Positions 33,317 through 42,217 of a stretch of DNA of 64,000 nt are shown piece after piece. This DNA comes from Candidatus Centipeda massiliensis (GTDB taxonomy: Bacteria; Bacillota; Negativicutes; Selenomonadales; Selenomonadaceae). The DNA is taken from positions 88,390-152,389 of the forward strand of contig NZ_LT985756.1 in NCBI RefSeq assembly GCF_900290285.1, given 5' to 3'. Numbering within the stretch: position 1 is the first letter of the stretch; each line of letters begins with the position of its first letter. The notes under the pieces are model-generated. The model saw only the letters and a list, made by a program, of their open reading frames with translations, did no database searches and had not been told where the DNA came from. The position numbers were made by a program, and so were the translations under genes.

Positions 33317-34942
33317 TTATGCCTCTCTGCGGTCGAACGGTACCTGTCCAAGCTGCAGATCGGGGTTGTTTTCACGGATCCAGCCGAGCGCCCACTCGTT
33401 GCTGACGAGGAGGACGGGGTTGCCGTTCCTGTCGTGGACGAACATGCCGCGATCCGCGCCGCGCAGATCGGCAGGCGTGATCGTACGCCCGTCGGGGAAC
33501 GCGAGCCAGCGTGCCGTTTCGAACGGCTGCATCTGCATCGTGATCTCCGTGTTGTACTCGCTTTTCAGGCGGTACTCGAGCACCTCAAACTGCAGCGTGC
33601 CGACGGTGCCGACGATATAGCTGTCCAGACCCGCACCAACCTGCTCGAAGAGCTGAATCGCGCCCTCCTGCGTCAGCTGCTCGATGCCCTTGACGAACTG
33701 CTTGCGCTTCATCGTGTCCTTTGCCGCGACACGCGCGAACCGCTCGGGCGGGAACACGGGGAAGTCCTCGAATTTGAACTTGTGTGAGGAGTCACAGAGC
33801 GTGTCCCCAATGCCGAATACACCGGGGTCAAAGAGTCCCACGATGTCGCCGGGATATGCCGTGTCGATGATCTGGCGATCCTGCGCAAGGAACTGCTGCG
33901 GCTGCGCGAGCTTGATGAGCTTGCCCGAGGGCGCGTGCCAGACGCTCATATTGCGGTCAAACTTGCCGGACGAAATACGGATGAACGCAAGACGGTCGCG
34001 GTGCGCCGGATTCATATTCGCCTGAATCTTGAATACGAAGCCCGAGAACTTCTCATCATCCGGCTCGATGACACCATCCGAGGACATACGCGGCGCCGGT
34101 GTTGGTGCGAGCCGAATGTACTCCTCAAGGAAGTTCTGCACACCGAAGTTCGTCATCGCCGAGCCGAAGAACATGGGCGTCAGTTCGCCCGCATCCACCG
34201 CCGCACGGTCGAACTCCTCACCCGCGTCGCGCAGCAGCTCAATGTCGTCAAAGAGCGCGGCGGCAGTCTCCTCCCCGACGCGTTCCTTCCACGCGGGGTC
34301 GTCCATCTCGAACACCTCGGAGACGCGCGTCTCCTGCCCGTGTGTCACGTCCTCGGCAAAGAGTTCGATGCGGTTTTTCTCGCGGTCATAGACACCGCGA
34401 TACGTCCCGTCCGTGCCGATCGGCCAGTTCATCGGATAGGAGCGGATGCCCAGAACATTTTCCAGCTCGTCCATCAGATCGAGCGGCGCCTTGCCGAAGC
34501 GGTCAAGCTTGTTGACAAAGGTAAAGATGGGGATGCCGCGCTGACGGCAGACGCGGAAGAGCTTGCGCGTCTGCGCCTCAACGCCCTTCGCCGCGTCGAT
34601 AATCATGACGGCGCTGTCCACCGCCATCAGCGTACGATATGTATCCTCGCTAAAGTCCTGATGCCCCGGCGTATCGAGGATGTTGATGCGATAGCCGTCG
34701 TAGTCGAACTGGAGGACGGACGACGTGACGGAGATGCCGCGCTGCTTTTCGATCTCCATCCAGTCAGAGACGGCATGGCGCTGCGTCTTGCGCGACTTGA
34801 TCGAGCCGGCGAGATGGATCGCGCCTCCGTAGAGGAGCAGCTTCTCGGTGAGCGTCGTCTTGCCCGCGTCCGGATGCGAGATGATGGCAAAGGTACGGCG
34901 CTTCTCGATCTCACGCGCGAGTTCTTCTTTCAAATCTGCCAT
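33317..34942 (-). CDS. prfC: Peptide chain release factor 3
   Basis: A 541-residue translational GTPase that recycles RF1/RF2 from the ribosome. G1 is SHPDAGKTTLTE near residue 22, followed by the RGISVTSSV switch region, DTPGHQDFSED (G3) and VNKLDRFG (G4); the RF3-specific C-terminal domain (PFETARWLAFPDG) is intact. Length matches E. coli PrfC (529). It lies about 100 bases downstream of xth, with a GC-rich hairpin repeat between them. Confidence 0.97.
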   Translation of the reverse strand: MADLKEELAREIEKRRTFAIISHPDAGKTTLTEKLLLYGGAIHLAGSIKSRKTQRHAVSDWMEIEKQRGISVTSSVLQFDYDGYRINILDTPGHQDFSEDTYRTLMAVDSAVMIIDAAKGVEAQTRKLFRVCRQRGIPIFTFVNKLDRFGKAPLDLMDELENVLGIRSYPMNWPIGTDGTYRGVYDREKNRIELFAEDVTHGQETRVSEVFEMDDPAWKERVGEETAAALFDDIELLRDAGEEFDRAAVDAGELTPMFFGSAMTNFGVQNFLEEYIRLAPTPAPRMSSDGVIEPDDEKFSGFVFKIQANMNPAHRDRLAFIRISSGKFDRNMSVWHAPSGKLIKLAQPQQFLAQDRQIIDTAYPGDIVGLFDPGVFGIGDTLCDSSHKFKFEDFPVFPPERFARVAAKDTMKRKQFVKGIEQLTQEGAIQLFEQVGAGLDSYIVGTVGTLQFEVLEYRLKSEYNTEITMQMQPFETARWLAFPDGRTITPADLRGADRGMFVHDRNGNPVLLVSNEWALGWIRENNPDLQLGQVPFDRREA

Positions 34943-35002
34943 AAATCTCCTTACGATTGTTCAATAATCATAGGAACTGCACTGCTGCAGCCTATCTTTT
35001 TG

Positions 35003-35022
35003 CCCCTCCCCCGCAAGCGGGG
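35003..35022. repeat. Short GC-rich hairpin repeat between xth and prfC
   Basis: CCCC-rich and GGGG-rich arms (CCCCGC and GCGGGG) pair around AA; the CCCCTCCCCCG beginning also occurs in the repeat at 12292-12346. There is no T-run on the minus strand, so it is unlikely to terminate the leftward transcript. Confidence 0.4.
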
Positions 35023-35039
35023 CAGGCTTTGAGGGATGC

Positions 35040-35792
35040 CTATTTCAAATTCAACGATACGGGGCAGTGATCGCTCCCGAATATGTCTGCATGGATCTCT
35101 GCCGCCGCAATGCGGTCACGCAGCTCCTCCGAGACGAGGAAGTAGTCGATGCGCCATCCCGCGTTCGTCTCGCGCGCATGGCGCAGATACGACCACCACG
35201 TATAGGCTCCCGTCTTGTCCGGGTACAGGGCGCGGAAGGTATCGACAAATCCCGAGGCAAGGAGCTCCGTGAATTTGCCGCGCTCCTCATCCGTGAAGCC
35301 CGCATTGCGGCGGTTGCTCTTCGGGTTCTTGAGGTCGATCTCCGCGTGCGCGACGTTGAGATCGCCGCAGACGACGACGGGCTTTTTCGCACGCAGATCA
35401 AGCAGGAACGCGCGAAACGCGTCCTCCCAGACCATGCGGTAGTCGAGGCGTGCGAGCGCATTCTTCGAGTTCGGCGTGTAGACGGTGACGAGGTACACAT
35501 CCTCGTACTCCATCGTGATGACGCGCCCCTCGTGGTCGTGCTCCTCGATCCCAATCCCGTAATTGACGGAAAGAGGCTTGACCCGCGTAAAGATCGCCGT
35601 GCCGGAGTAGCCCTTTTTCTCGGCGCTGTAAAAATACTGCTCGTAGCCCGGCAGATCGAGGATCGCCTGCCCCTCCTGCATCTTTGTCTCCTGCAGGCAG
35701 AAGGCGTCGGCGTCAAGTTCCTTGAAGGACTCCATAAAGCCCTTTTTCAGCGCGGCGCGCAGCCCGTTGACGTTCCATGATACAAAGCGCAT
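35040..35792 (-). CDS. xth: Exodeoxyribonuclease III (AP endonuclease)
   Basis: A 250-residue ExoIII/APE1-type enzyme that nicks at abasic sites during base-excision repair. Visible motifs are FVSWNVNGLRAA, LQETKMQ (metal-binding Glu near residue 32), YVDVYTPNS-like VYTPNSKNALAR, CGDLNVAHAEIDL and SDHCPVSLNL at the C-terminus with the catalytic His. I take the second of two adjacent ATGs, at 35792, seven bases after GGAGGG. It follows lepB by about 15 bases. Confidence 0.95.
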   Translation of the reverse strand: MRFVSWNVNGLRAALKKGFMESFKELDADAFCLQETKMQEGQAILDLPGYEQYFYSAEKKGYSGTAIFTRVKPLSVNYGIGIEEHDHEGRVITMEYEDVYLVTVYTPNSKNALARLDYRMVWEDAFRAFLLDLRAKKPVVVCGDLNVAHAEIDLKNPKSNRRNAGFTDEERGKFTELLASGFVDTFRALYPDKTGAYTWWSYLRHARETNAGWRIDYFLVSEELRDRIAAAEIHADIFGSDHCPVSLNLK

Positions 35793-35806
35793 CATGCTTC
35801 CCTCCA

Positions 35807-36334
35807 TCAGAGTGTCTTATACTGCGAAATCGGCCAGAACACGAGGATCGCCTTGCCCTTGATGAGATCGTACGGCACAAAGCCGACATCGGCGAAGCGG
35901 CTGTCCTCGGAGTTGTTGCGGTTGTCACCCATGACGAAGATGCGCCCCTCGGGCACGGTCGACTTCGGATACTCGCTGCGCGTCTTTTCGAGGATGTAGT
36001 CCTCGGTCAGCAGCTGATCGTTGACGAGCACGCGCCCCTCGCGGATCTCAATCGTATCCCCGGGTGTCGCGATCACGCGCTTGATGAAGTCGCGGCTCGG
36101 GTCGCGCGGGTACTGAAAGACGAGGACTTCGCCCTTCTCCGGCGTGCGGAACCGGTAGATGAATTTATTGACGACGAGGCGCTCCTCCGACTCAAGCGTC
36201 GGGCGCATCGACGGACCGTCGACGACATAGAGCTCCACGATGAATGTACGGATGAACATGGCAAGCGCGACGGCTATGACGATGGATACAATCCAGTCCT
36301 TGATCTCCGACGCGGTTGACGTTTCTTTTTCCAT
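35807..36334 (-). CDS. lepB: Signal peptidase I
   Basis: A 175-residue type I signal peptidase with one N-terminal membrane helix (about 13-33). The catalytic serine is in DGPSMRPT (Ser42) and the lysine in DFIKRVIA (Lys85); box E MGDNRNNSEDSRFADVG is complete. It cleaves signal peptides at the outer face of the cytoplasmic membrane and is of the short, single-anchor Firmicute type. It follows rplS after a terminator and precedes xth. Confidence 0.96.
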   Translation of the reverse strand: MEKETSTASEIKDWIVSIVIAVALAMFIRTFIVELYVVDGPSMRPTLESEERLVVNKFIYRFRTPEKGEVLVFQYPRDPSRDFIKRVIATPGDTIEIREGRVLVNDQLLTEDYILEKTRSEYPKSTVPEGRIFVMGDNRNNSEDSRFADVGFVPYDLIKGKAILVFWPISQYKTL

Positions 36335-36368
36335 AAAAACCTCCTCTCATACGGCGAATACAGCAAAA

Positions 36369-36394
36369 ATAGGGACTGCCGCAGCAGTCCCTAT
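36369..36394 (-). terminator. Terminator of rplS
   Basis: Reverse strand: ATAGGGACTGC and GCAGTCCCTAT pair around a four-base loop and are followed by a T-run. It lies 12 bases after the rplS stop; lepB begins just beyond, so it may only partly stop read-through. Confidence 0.88.
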
Positions 36395-36405
36395 CCATCG
36401 TACAA

Positions 36406-36747
36406 TTAGCGCTTTTCCCGAATACGAGCCGCCTTGCCCGTGAGTCCGCGCAGATAGTAGAGCTTCGCACGGCGGACGATACCGCGGCGCGTCACCTCGA
36501 TCTTGGCGATACGCGGGGAGTGCACGGGGAAGAGACGCTCCACGCCGACGCCTGATGCGATGCGGCGCACGGTGAAGGTCTCACGGACACCCGAACCCTG
36601 ACGCGCGATGACAACGCCCTCGAACACCTGAATGCGCTCGCGCGTGCCCTCGACGATACGCGCATGGACGCGAACCGTATCGCCCGGTGCAAACTTCGGG
36701 ATGTCGGAGCGAAGCTGCTCCTTCTCAAGGATCTCGATAATATTCAT
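36406..36747 (-). CDS. rplS: Large ribosomal subunit protein bL19
   Basis: A 113-residue L19 protein located at the interface of the ribosomal subunits. It has the family start [37 protein letters not shown] and the closing segment [30 protein letters not shown] precedes the ATG. It has its own promoter with a leader of about 70 bases and a terminator. The usual trmD/rimM neighbours are absent. Confidence 0.97.
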   Translation of the reverse strand: MNIIEILEKEQLRSDIPKFAPGDTVRVHARIVEGTRERIQVFEGVVIARQGSGVRETFTVRRIASGVGVERLFPVHSPRIAKIEVTRRGIVRRAKLYYLRGLTGKAARIREKR

Positions 36748-36822
36748 AGTTTTTCCTCCTTCGCTCGGACGTTCATAGCCGGCTCATGCCGCCCAGCGGA
36801 CCATCCACACACATACCCAGTG

Positions 36823-36851
36823 ACTATAGCATAAGACGGCACTCTATGCAA
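36823..36851 (-). promoter_or_regulatory. Promoter of rplS
   Basis: Reverse strand: TTGCAT (36846-36851), a 17-base spacer and TATAGT (36823-36828) with a TGC extension. The leader (about 36748-36816) is GC-rich and may fold; an L19-type autoregulatory leader is possible but I could not confirm its motifs. Confidence 0.7.
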
Positions 36852-36861
36852 GAAAAATTTT

Positions 36862-38664
36862 TCAGCGATTCCAGAGCCCGCTGATGCCGTTTTCCACCCG
36901 CACCGTTTCAGCGGGCTTTTCCACCGTCTTCTGCCGTGGACGGCGCGGCGGCATATTCTTTTTCCAGTCCGGCTCACAGGTGATCTGATTGCGCCCGTTC
37001 TCCTTCGACTGATAGAGCGCCGTATCCGCGCGCTTCACCACGCGCTCCACCGTATCCTTTTCCGTTCCGTACCAGATCGCCACACCGCCGCTGCACGTCA
37101 CGTGCGTCGACGGATGGATGTGTGCCTCGGCGACTGCCTCACGGATCGTATTTGCAAACGCCTCTGCCTCCGCTCCGTCGTAGTGGAGGCAGAGCAGGAT
37201 GAACTCCTCGCCGCCCCAGCGGATGAGGATATGGCGGCGATCCAAAAAGCTGCTGATCGTCTGCGCAAATCCGACAAGCACCACATCGCCCACATCGTGT
37301 CCGTAGGTATCGTTGATGTTCTTGAAGTGGTCAATATCAAACATGATGAGCGCAAACGGTTCCTTGATCTCAAGCGAAATGCGCATAAAGTCACGCGTTG
37401 CCGACGGGAATTTATTGCGGTTGAACACGCCCGTGAGCGGATCAACCTCCATGCGCCGCGTCACTACAGAGACCTCGTTCTCAAGGCTTGCGGAAAGCTC
37501 TGCAAGATAGCGCTCATGCGCTGCGCGTTCCAGAATCAGCTGCACGATAAAGAAGCTGATCGTGTAGATACCAAACGGAACCAGATACGTGTGCCAGCTG
37601 AAGATGCGGTACTGGAACGCAAGACCGTCGATCACGGCAAGCCCCGAGAGCGTGCCAAATGCGATGAGCAGCGAGCGGCAGCGCAGATTTCCGCGCTCGT
37701 AGCACGACCAGAGCCAAGATGCGGTCACAAGCCCGCAGACGAAAAGAGCGGGATAGTAGAAGAACCGCATGAGATACAGCCCGTTCTGCCCTGCAATTTC
37801 AAGCAGAACAGCAAGGGCAATGATGAGTATGTATACGGAGGATATCCGAAGAATTTTCTTTTTATACGACTCATCGATCACACTATAGATCAATAGGTTT
37901 GCGGCAAGTGGGATCAGATAGGCAGAGATGATTTCCAGATTCCACCAGAACGCAGGAAAGTCCAGCCAGAGCTGGACGAGACTCGCCGCACTGAACATCC
38001 ACACAAAGAATACCGCAAGGACAACAATCAGCCGCAGATAGATATCGCGCAGATCCTTCTCTGTAAAAAAGTAGACGCCAAGCAGCATGATGAAGATGAT
38101 GAGTGCTGTAATGCCGCTGACATAGGGGAAATCATAGAGAAAGAGATCCTCGATCTGATGTGCCGGACGACTCAGCTGTATGCGGTCGAACTGCCCAAGC
38201 ACCCAGATATTGTCCGAATGCAGCTGAATGTAAAGCTGCCGCCCGACCGCCCACGCGGGCAGATCAATGAGATGCCACTTCCGCCCGTAGGAGGCGGTAT
38301 GCTGGTTGAGATCGCCATAGTGATAGATGGAGACACCGTCGAGGAAGATCTGCAGCGCTTGATCCCTCGTGAAGAAGAAGAGACTCTCGTCTACGCCCGT
38401 ATCGGGCGGAATGTAGACGCGCACCCAGACATAGTGCGTTCCCTCGGGAACGGCGATGCCAAACTGGGGGTTGAACCGCCGCCATTGCCCCTCGTCCTTT
38501 GGAAAGGAGGGTACACTTTTTGCCGCCGATTCGGCGGAATCATACGTATTGGGCTTCCAATATTCCCATGTGAGCTGCGAGGTCTCAGCAAAAACTGGAT
38601 GCCCCATGCAGACAAGCAAAGCGAACAGAAGTACCTGCACGAATGCGCACCGTCTGCAGTTCAT
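36862..38664 (-). CDS. 7TMR-DISM diguanylate cyclase
   Basis: A 600-residue membrane sensor. A signal peptide (1-26), an extracytoplasmic 7TMR-DISM extracellular 2-type domain (about 30-175), seven predicted membrane helices (about 180-400) and a GGDEF domain with DPLTGVFNRNKF, DIDHFKNINDTYGHDVGD and the active-site GGEEF occur in order. It should make cyclic di-GMP in response to a periplasmic ligand, possibly a carbohydrate. No RxxD inhibitory site is obvious upstream of GGEEF. The proline- and lysine-rich tail is unusual. It stands alone between aroB and the rplS promoter. Confidence 0.93.
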   Translation of the reverse strand: MNCRRCAFVQVLLFALLVCMGHPVFAETSQLTWEYWKPNTYDSAESAAKSVPSFPKDEGQWRRFNPQFGIAVPEGTHYVWVRVYIPPDTGVDESLFFFTRDQALQIFLDGVSIYHYGDLNQHTASYGRKWHLIDLPAWAVGRQLYIQLHSDNIWVLGQFDRIQLSRPAHQIEDLFLYDFPYVSGITALIIFIMLLGVYFFTEKDLRDIYLRLIVVLAVFFVWMFSAASLVQLWLDFPAFWWNLEIISAYLIPLAANLLIYSVIDESYKKKILRISSVYILIIALAVLLEIAGQNGLYLMRFFYYPALFVCGLVTASWLWSCYERGNLRCRSLLIAFGTLSGLAVIDGLAFQYRIFSWHTYLVPFGIYTISFFIVQLILERAAHERYLAELSASLENEVSVVTRRMEVDPLTGVFNRNKFPSATRDFMRISLEIKEPFALIMFDIDHFKNINDTYGHDVGDVVLVGFAQTISSFLDRRHILIRWGGEEFILLCLHYDGAEAEAFANTIREAVAEAHIHPSTHVTCSGGVAIWYGTEKDTVERVVKRADTALYQSKENGRNQITCEPDWKKNMPPRRPRQKTVEKPAETVRVENGISGLWNR

Positions 38665-38721
38665 GCACCACCACCTCCTCTCAAAATTATTCGTTGAAAA
38701 ATGAAGTATTCTTAAATAGAT

Positions 38722-39810
38722 TTAGGAGGAAAGACCCAACAATGTTTGACGTACAATCTCCTCCGGCACGTCGCTGCACACCGTAACACGACCAATCGCC
38801 TGAGCAAGCACCCAATGAATGCGACCGCCCACGGTTTTCTTATCATGAAAGAGATCCTCGTACATGGCATCCGCCGTCACACCCTTGGCAGAAAGAGGCA
38901 GCCCCATCGCGCGGATGAGTTCCTTCGTACGCACGCACTCCGTCTCCGCGAGCAGCCCCAGCCGCACACTGATGTCTGCAGCCCCTGCCATGCCGATTGC
39001 GACCGCCTCGCCGTGGCGATAGCGCTCATAGTGCGTTTCCTTTTCAATCGCATGCGCAATCGTATGACCAAAGTTCAGGATGCGGCGCAGCCCACCCTCA
39101 CGCTCGTCCTGCCGCACAACATCCGCCTTGATCTCGCAGGAGCGTGCAATCGTGTGCGCCGTCGCAGCGGGTTCCAGTGCGAGCACATCCATGCGGTGCT
39201 CTTCGAGCCATGCAAAAAAATCCGCATCGTAGATGATGCCATACTTGATGATCTCTCCAAGTCCTGTGGCGATCTCACGCGCCGGTAATGTCTTTAGAAC
39301 ATCCAGCTCCATAAAGACGGCGTCGGGCTGATAGAAGGCACCGATGAGATTCTTCCCGAGCGGATGATTGACCGCAACCTTCCCGCCGACGCTCGAGTCC
39401 ACCTGCGCAAGGAGGCTCGTCGGCAGCTGGATGAAGGGGACGCCGCGCATATAGGTCGCCGCAGCGAATCCGGCAAGATCGCCCACCACGCCGCCGCCGA
39501 GTGCAAAGATCGGCGAGCGCCGATCCAGCCCCAGCTCAATCGCGCGTGTGTAGATAACATTCGCCTGCGCAAGGCTCTTGGAACGCTCCCCTGCCGGAAC
39601 CTGCACGATCTCTGTCTGCACGCCCGCACGGTCAAGGATCTCTGCAATCCGCACCGCACAGAGCGGTCCAACATTCGTATCGGTAACAATCATGCCACGT
39701 GCGGAATATCCTGCCGCACGCACAAACGAAGTGATCTCCTCCGCAAGTCCGCTGCCAATCGTGATCGTATAGCTGCGTGCCCCGAGATCAACGTTCACCC
39801 TCTGCATCAT
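38722..39810 (-). CDS. aroB: 3-Dehydroquinate synthase
   Basis: A 362-residue enzyme converting DAHP to 3-dehydroquinate in the shikimate pathway. It has the NAD-binding GGGVVGDLAGFAA near residue 103, PTSLLAQVDSSVGGKVAVNHPLGKN (shown in two overlapping family blocks), and metal-binding HTIAHAIE with HGEAVAIGM. I place the start at the ATG at 39810, eight bases after GGAG, just after the aroK stop. Last gene of aroC-aroK-aroB. Confidence 0.96.
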   Translation of the reverse strand: MMQRVNVDLGARSYTITIGSGLAEEITSFVRAAGYSARGMIVTDTNVGPLCAVRIAEILDRAGVQTEIVQVPAGERSKSLAQANVIYTRAIELGLDRRSPIFALGGGVVGDLAGFAAATYMRGVPFIQLPTSLLAQVDSSVGGKVAVNHPLGKNLIGAFYQPDAVFMELDVLKTLPAREIATGLGEIIKYGIIYDADFFAWLEEHRMDVLALEPAATAHTIARSCEIKADVVRQDEREGGLRRILNFGHTIAHAIEKETHYERYRHGEAVAIGMAGAADISVRLGLLAETECVRTKELIRAMGLPLSAKGVTADAMYEDLFHDKKTVGGRIHWVLAQAIGRVTVCSDVPEEIVRQTLLGLSS

Positions 39811-39811
39811 A

Positions 39812-40333
39812 TTACTTTCTCCAAATCCGCGTTGCCTGTACGATATACTCCGCGATCTCAAGCGGGGATCGTCCCGTCGTATCGACGGTGAGATCCGCCC
39901 CCTCGTAGAGACCGCTCCGCTCCTTCAGCAGCTGCGCAATCGCTGCACGGCGGTCGCCCGCGTCAGCATTGTCGAGAACGGGACGTGCTCCGTACGCAGC
40001 GGTGCGCGCAAGGATGGTATCAATGTCAGCGATAAGTGCCACGAGGATCCCATTTTGCCGCAGCAGTGCCACGTTCTCCGGATCTTTGACCGTGCCGCCG
40101 CCCGTTGCGATGACGAGACGCGTACGCCCTGCCGCATCGTGCACGGCTTCCTTTTCCCGTGCGCGAAAGTACGGCTCACCGTGTTTCGCAAACATTGCAG
40201 GGATGCTCATACCGCAGCGTTCCTCGATCTTCTTGTCGAGATCGTGAAACGAACAGCCAAGACGCGCGGCAAGCAGACGGCCGACACTCGTCTTGCCCGT
40301 CCCCATAAAGCCGATCAGCACCACATTTTTCAT
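39812..40333 (-). CDS. aroK: Shikimate kinase
   Basis: A 173-residue kinase that phosphorylates shikimate. The P-loop GFMGTGKTSVG is at residues 7-17, the shikimate-binding segment FHDLDKKIEE follows, and ATGGGTVKDPEN lies near residue 78. The ATG at 40333 overlaps the aroC stop (ATGA); the longer in-frame form would extend 30 residues into aroC and is unlikely. Length is normal. Confidence 0.95.
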   Translation of the reverse strand: MKNVVLIGFMGTGKTSVGRLLAARLGCSFHDLDKKIEERCGMSIPAMFAKHGEPYFRAREKEAVHDAAGRTRLVIATGGGTVKDPENVALLRQNGILVALIADIDTILARTAAYGARPVLDNADAGDRRAAIAQLLKERSGLYEGADLTVDTTGRSPLEIAEYIVQATRIWRK

Positions 40334-41499
40334 GGCGTACCCCAGCGCTGTTCGAGGCGTGCACGGTAGACAGCAAGCGACGCCCTCAGATCTGTCATCG
40401 AATCCGCGTGGAACTGGCTGCAAAGTGCATCTGCAAGGACGTAGGAGACCATTGCTTCCCCGACAACAGAGGCAGCGGGTACGGCGCAGACATCACTGCG
40501 CTCCTTGCTTGCCGAGACCTCCTTGCCCGTGGCAAGGTCAACGGTCTTCAGCGGTGCCATCAGCGTCGGAATGGGCTTCATTGCCGCACGCACGACGAGC
40601 GGCTCACCATTGGTCATGCCGCCCTCAAGTCCGCCCGCACGATTCGTCCTGCGATAGGGCTGTCCGTCCTCACCCATATAGATCTCATCGTGTATCGCGC
40701 TGCCCGGCAGATGCGCACACGCAAAGCCGGCGCCGATCTCCACGCCCTTGATCGCCTGAATGGACATGAGCGCCCCCGCGAGTTTTCCATCGAGGCGGCG
40801 ATCCCACTGCGTATGGGAGCCAAGTCCAATGGGCAGACCGCGCACGACAATCTCGAAAACGCCGCCAAGCGTATCGCCCGCCGCCTTTGCCTCGTCAATA
40901 CGCGCCTTGATGCGCTCCTCTGCGCTCGGATCGCAGCAGTTCAGATCACTGCTGTTCGTCACGCCGATGGCCTCCGCGCGGATTGCCGCAGGATCAACAC
41001 CCACGCCGCCGATCTCCGTCACATGGGAGGCGACAGTCACACCGACGGCGGCAAGCAGCTGACGGCAGACAGCCCCCACCGCAACGCGCATCGTCGTCTC
41101 TCGCGCGCTTGAGCGCTCAAGAATATCGCGCGCGTCCTGCCGGTCATATTTGAGGACACCCGTGAGATCGGCGTGCCCCGGCCGTACGGCCGTCACCTTC
41201 GATCCCGACGGGCTGCCAAAGGGATCCATGCGATCCGTCCAGCTCACAAAGTCACGGTTGACGACCTGCAGTGTGATGGGGGAGCCCAGCGTCTCACCAA
41301 ACCGCATTCCCGACAGCACAAGGGCACGATCCGTCTCGATCTTCATGCGGTCACCGCGCCCATAGCCGCACTGACGGCGTGCAAGCTGTGCATCAATCAT
41401 CTCACGCGTGAGCCGCAGCCCTGCAGGAACTCCGTCGAGAATCGCCGTCAATGCTGCACCGTGCGACTCTCCGCCCGTAACAAAACGCAGCCCACTCAT
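40330..41499 (-). CDS. aroC: Chorismate synthase
   Basis: A 389-residue enzyme forming chorismate from EPSP with reduced FMN. Family signatures are FVTGGESHGAAL near residue 6, RPGHADLTGVLKYD and EGGMTNGEPLVVRAAMKPI. GGGGAGGAA precedes the ATG at 41499. It begins about 170 bases after pilO, with no obvious promoter, so it may be read with the pilus genes. It is translationally coupled to aroK. Confidence 0.96.
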   Translation of the reverse strand: MSGLRFVTGGESHGAALTAILDGVPAGLRLTREMIDAQLARRQCGYGRGDRMKIETDRALVLSGMRFGETLGSPITLQVVNRDFVSWTDRMDPFGSPSGSKVTAVRPGHADLTGVLKYDRQDARDILERSSARETTMRVAVGAVCRQLLAAVGVTVASHVTEIGGVGVDPAAIRAEAIGVTNSSDLNCCDPSAEERIKARIDEAKAAGDTLGGVFEIVVRGLPIGLGSHTQWDRRLDGKLAGALMSIQAIKGVEIGAGFACAHLPGSAIHDEIYMGEDGQPYRRTNRAGGLEGGMTNGEPLVVRAAMKPIPTLMAPLKTVDLATGKEVSASKERSDVCAVPAASVVGEAMVSYVLADALCSQFHADSMTDLRASLAVYRARLEQRWGTP

Positions 41500-41666
41500 G
41501 TAATTTCCTCCCCATAGCACACGCATAATGATTTCAAAAAGATAGGAACCACGGATCCTTTGCTTTCGTCCCCGCGCACATATCTTACCAGCTTAATTCG
41601 CTGTATACGCATCTTTTCCTGCAAACCATTTCCGATTACGCCTCCAATCGTTCAGCGGATCGGACC

Positions 41667-42209
41667 TCATTCCGCTCCATCCGCCGCGCGTGCCGCGATT
41701 TTGACGAGAAGCACGCACTGCAGCGCATCGCCCTCTGCTTCGAACGAAAAATTGCCAAATGCTACGCAGCGCTCCCCTTCCTGCACAGCATGCAGAAAGG
41801 ACAGAACGTCGAAGTAATTGCCGCGAAAGCGCAGTTCAATCGGCTGAATCAGCGTTCCGTTTACCATTTCCGCCGCACGCGGAGCAAAGCCCTCCATGAC
41901 CAAGCCGCTGCGCACGGCAAGACGCTCCATGGCATACATGAATGCGCCCTGTTCAACGTCCTCCGGCAGCGCCTCCATGAGGTGTGCATGCCGCGCACGC
42001 AGCTTTTCCTCTGCATGCGCATCTCTCAGCAAGAGCTGCTGATATTCTGCAATGCGCGCATTCTGCGCCAGCAGTGCGCCCCGCTCCGCCGATGCCGCCA
42101 TCCGCTCCGCCGCAAAAAGCGGCGCGAGCACAAGGACATAGAGGAGAAGCAGCCCCAGTGCCCAGAGCAGGGCGAGTTCCATGCGTTCCCGCTGTGAAAG
42201 CTGTCGCAT
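41667..42209 (-). CDS. PilO-like type IV pilus alignment protein
   Basis: A 180-residue protein with a short cytoplasmic start, one membrane helix (about 12-32), a coiled-coil stretch (about 35-80) and a C-terminal ferredoxin-like domain that includes IELRFRGNYFDVLSFLHAV, the most PilO-like part. PilO pairs with PilN to align the inner-membrane pilus platform with the outer secretin. The ATG at 42209 has TAGGAGG upstream; it begins nine bases after the PilM/N-like gene's stop. Identity rests on architecture and gene order. Confidence 0.78.
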   Translation of the reverse strand: MRQLSQRERMELALLWALGLLLLYVLVLAPLFAAERMAASAERGALLAQNARIAEYQQLLLRDAHAEEKLRARHAHLMEALPEDVEQGAFMYAMERLAVRSGLVMEGFAPRAAEMVNGTLIQPIELRFRGNYFDVLSFLHAVQEGERCVAFGNFSFEAEGDALQCVLLVKIAARAADGAE

Positions 42210-42217
42210 CACGCCTC

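Noticed and set aside
36748-36822. L19 autoregulatory leader RNA
   Set aside because: The leader is GC-rich and could fold, but I could not identify the conserved elements, so it is mentioned only with the promoter.
41496-41612. A 38-codon frame between pilO and aroC ending in an ATGA overlap with aroC
   Set aside because: It has a possible GGAAAAG site, but the product has no recognisable pattern; kept only as a weak leader-peptide possibility.
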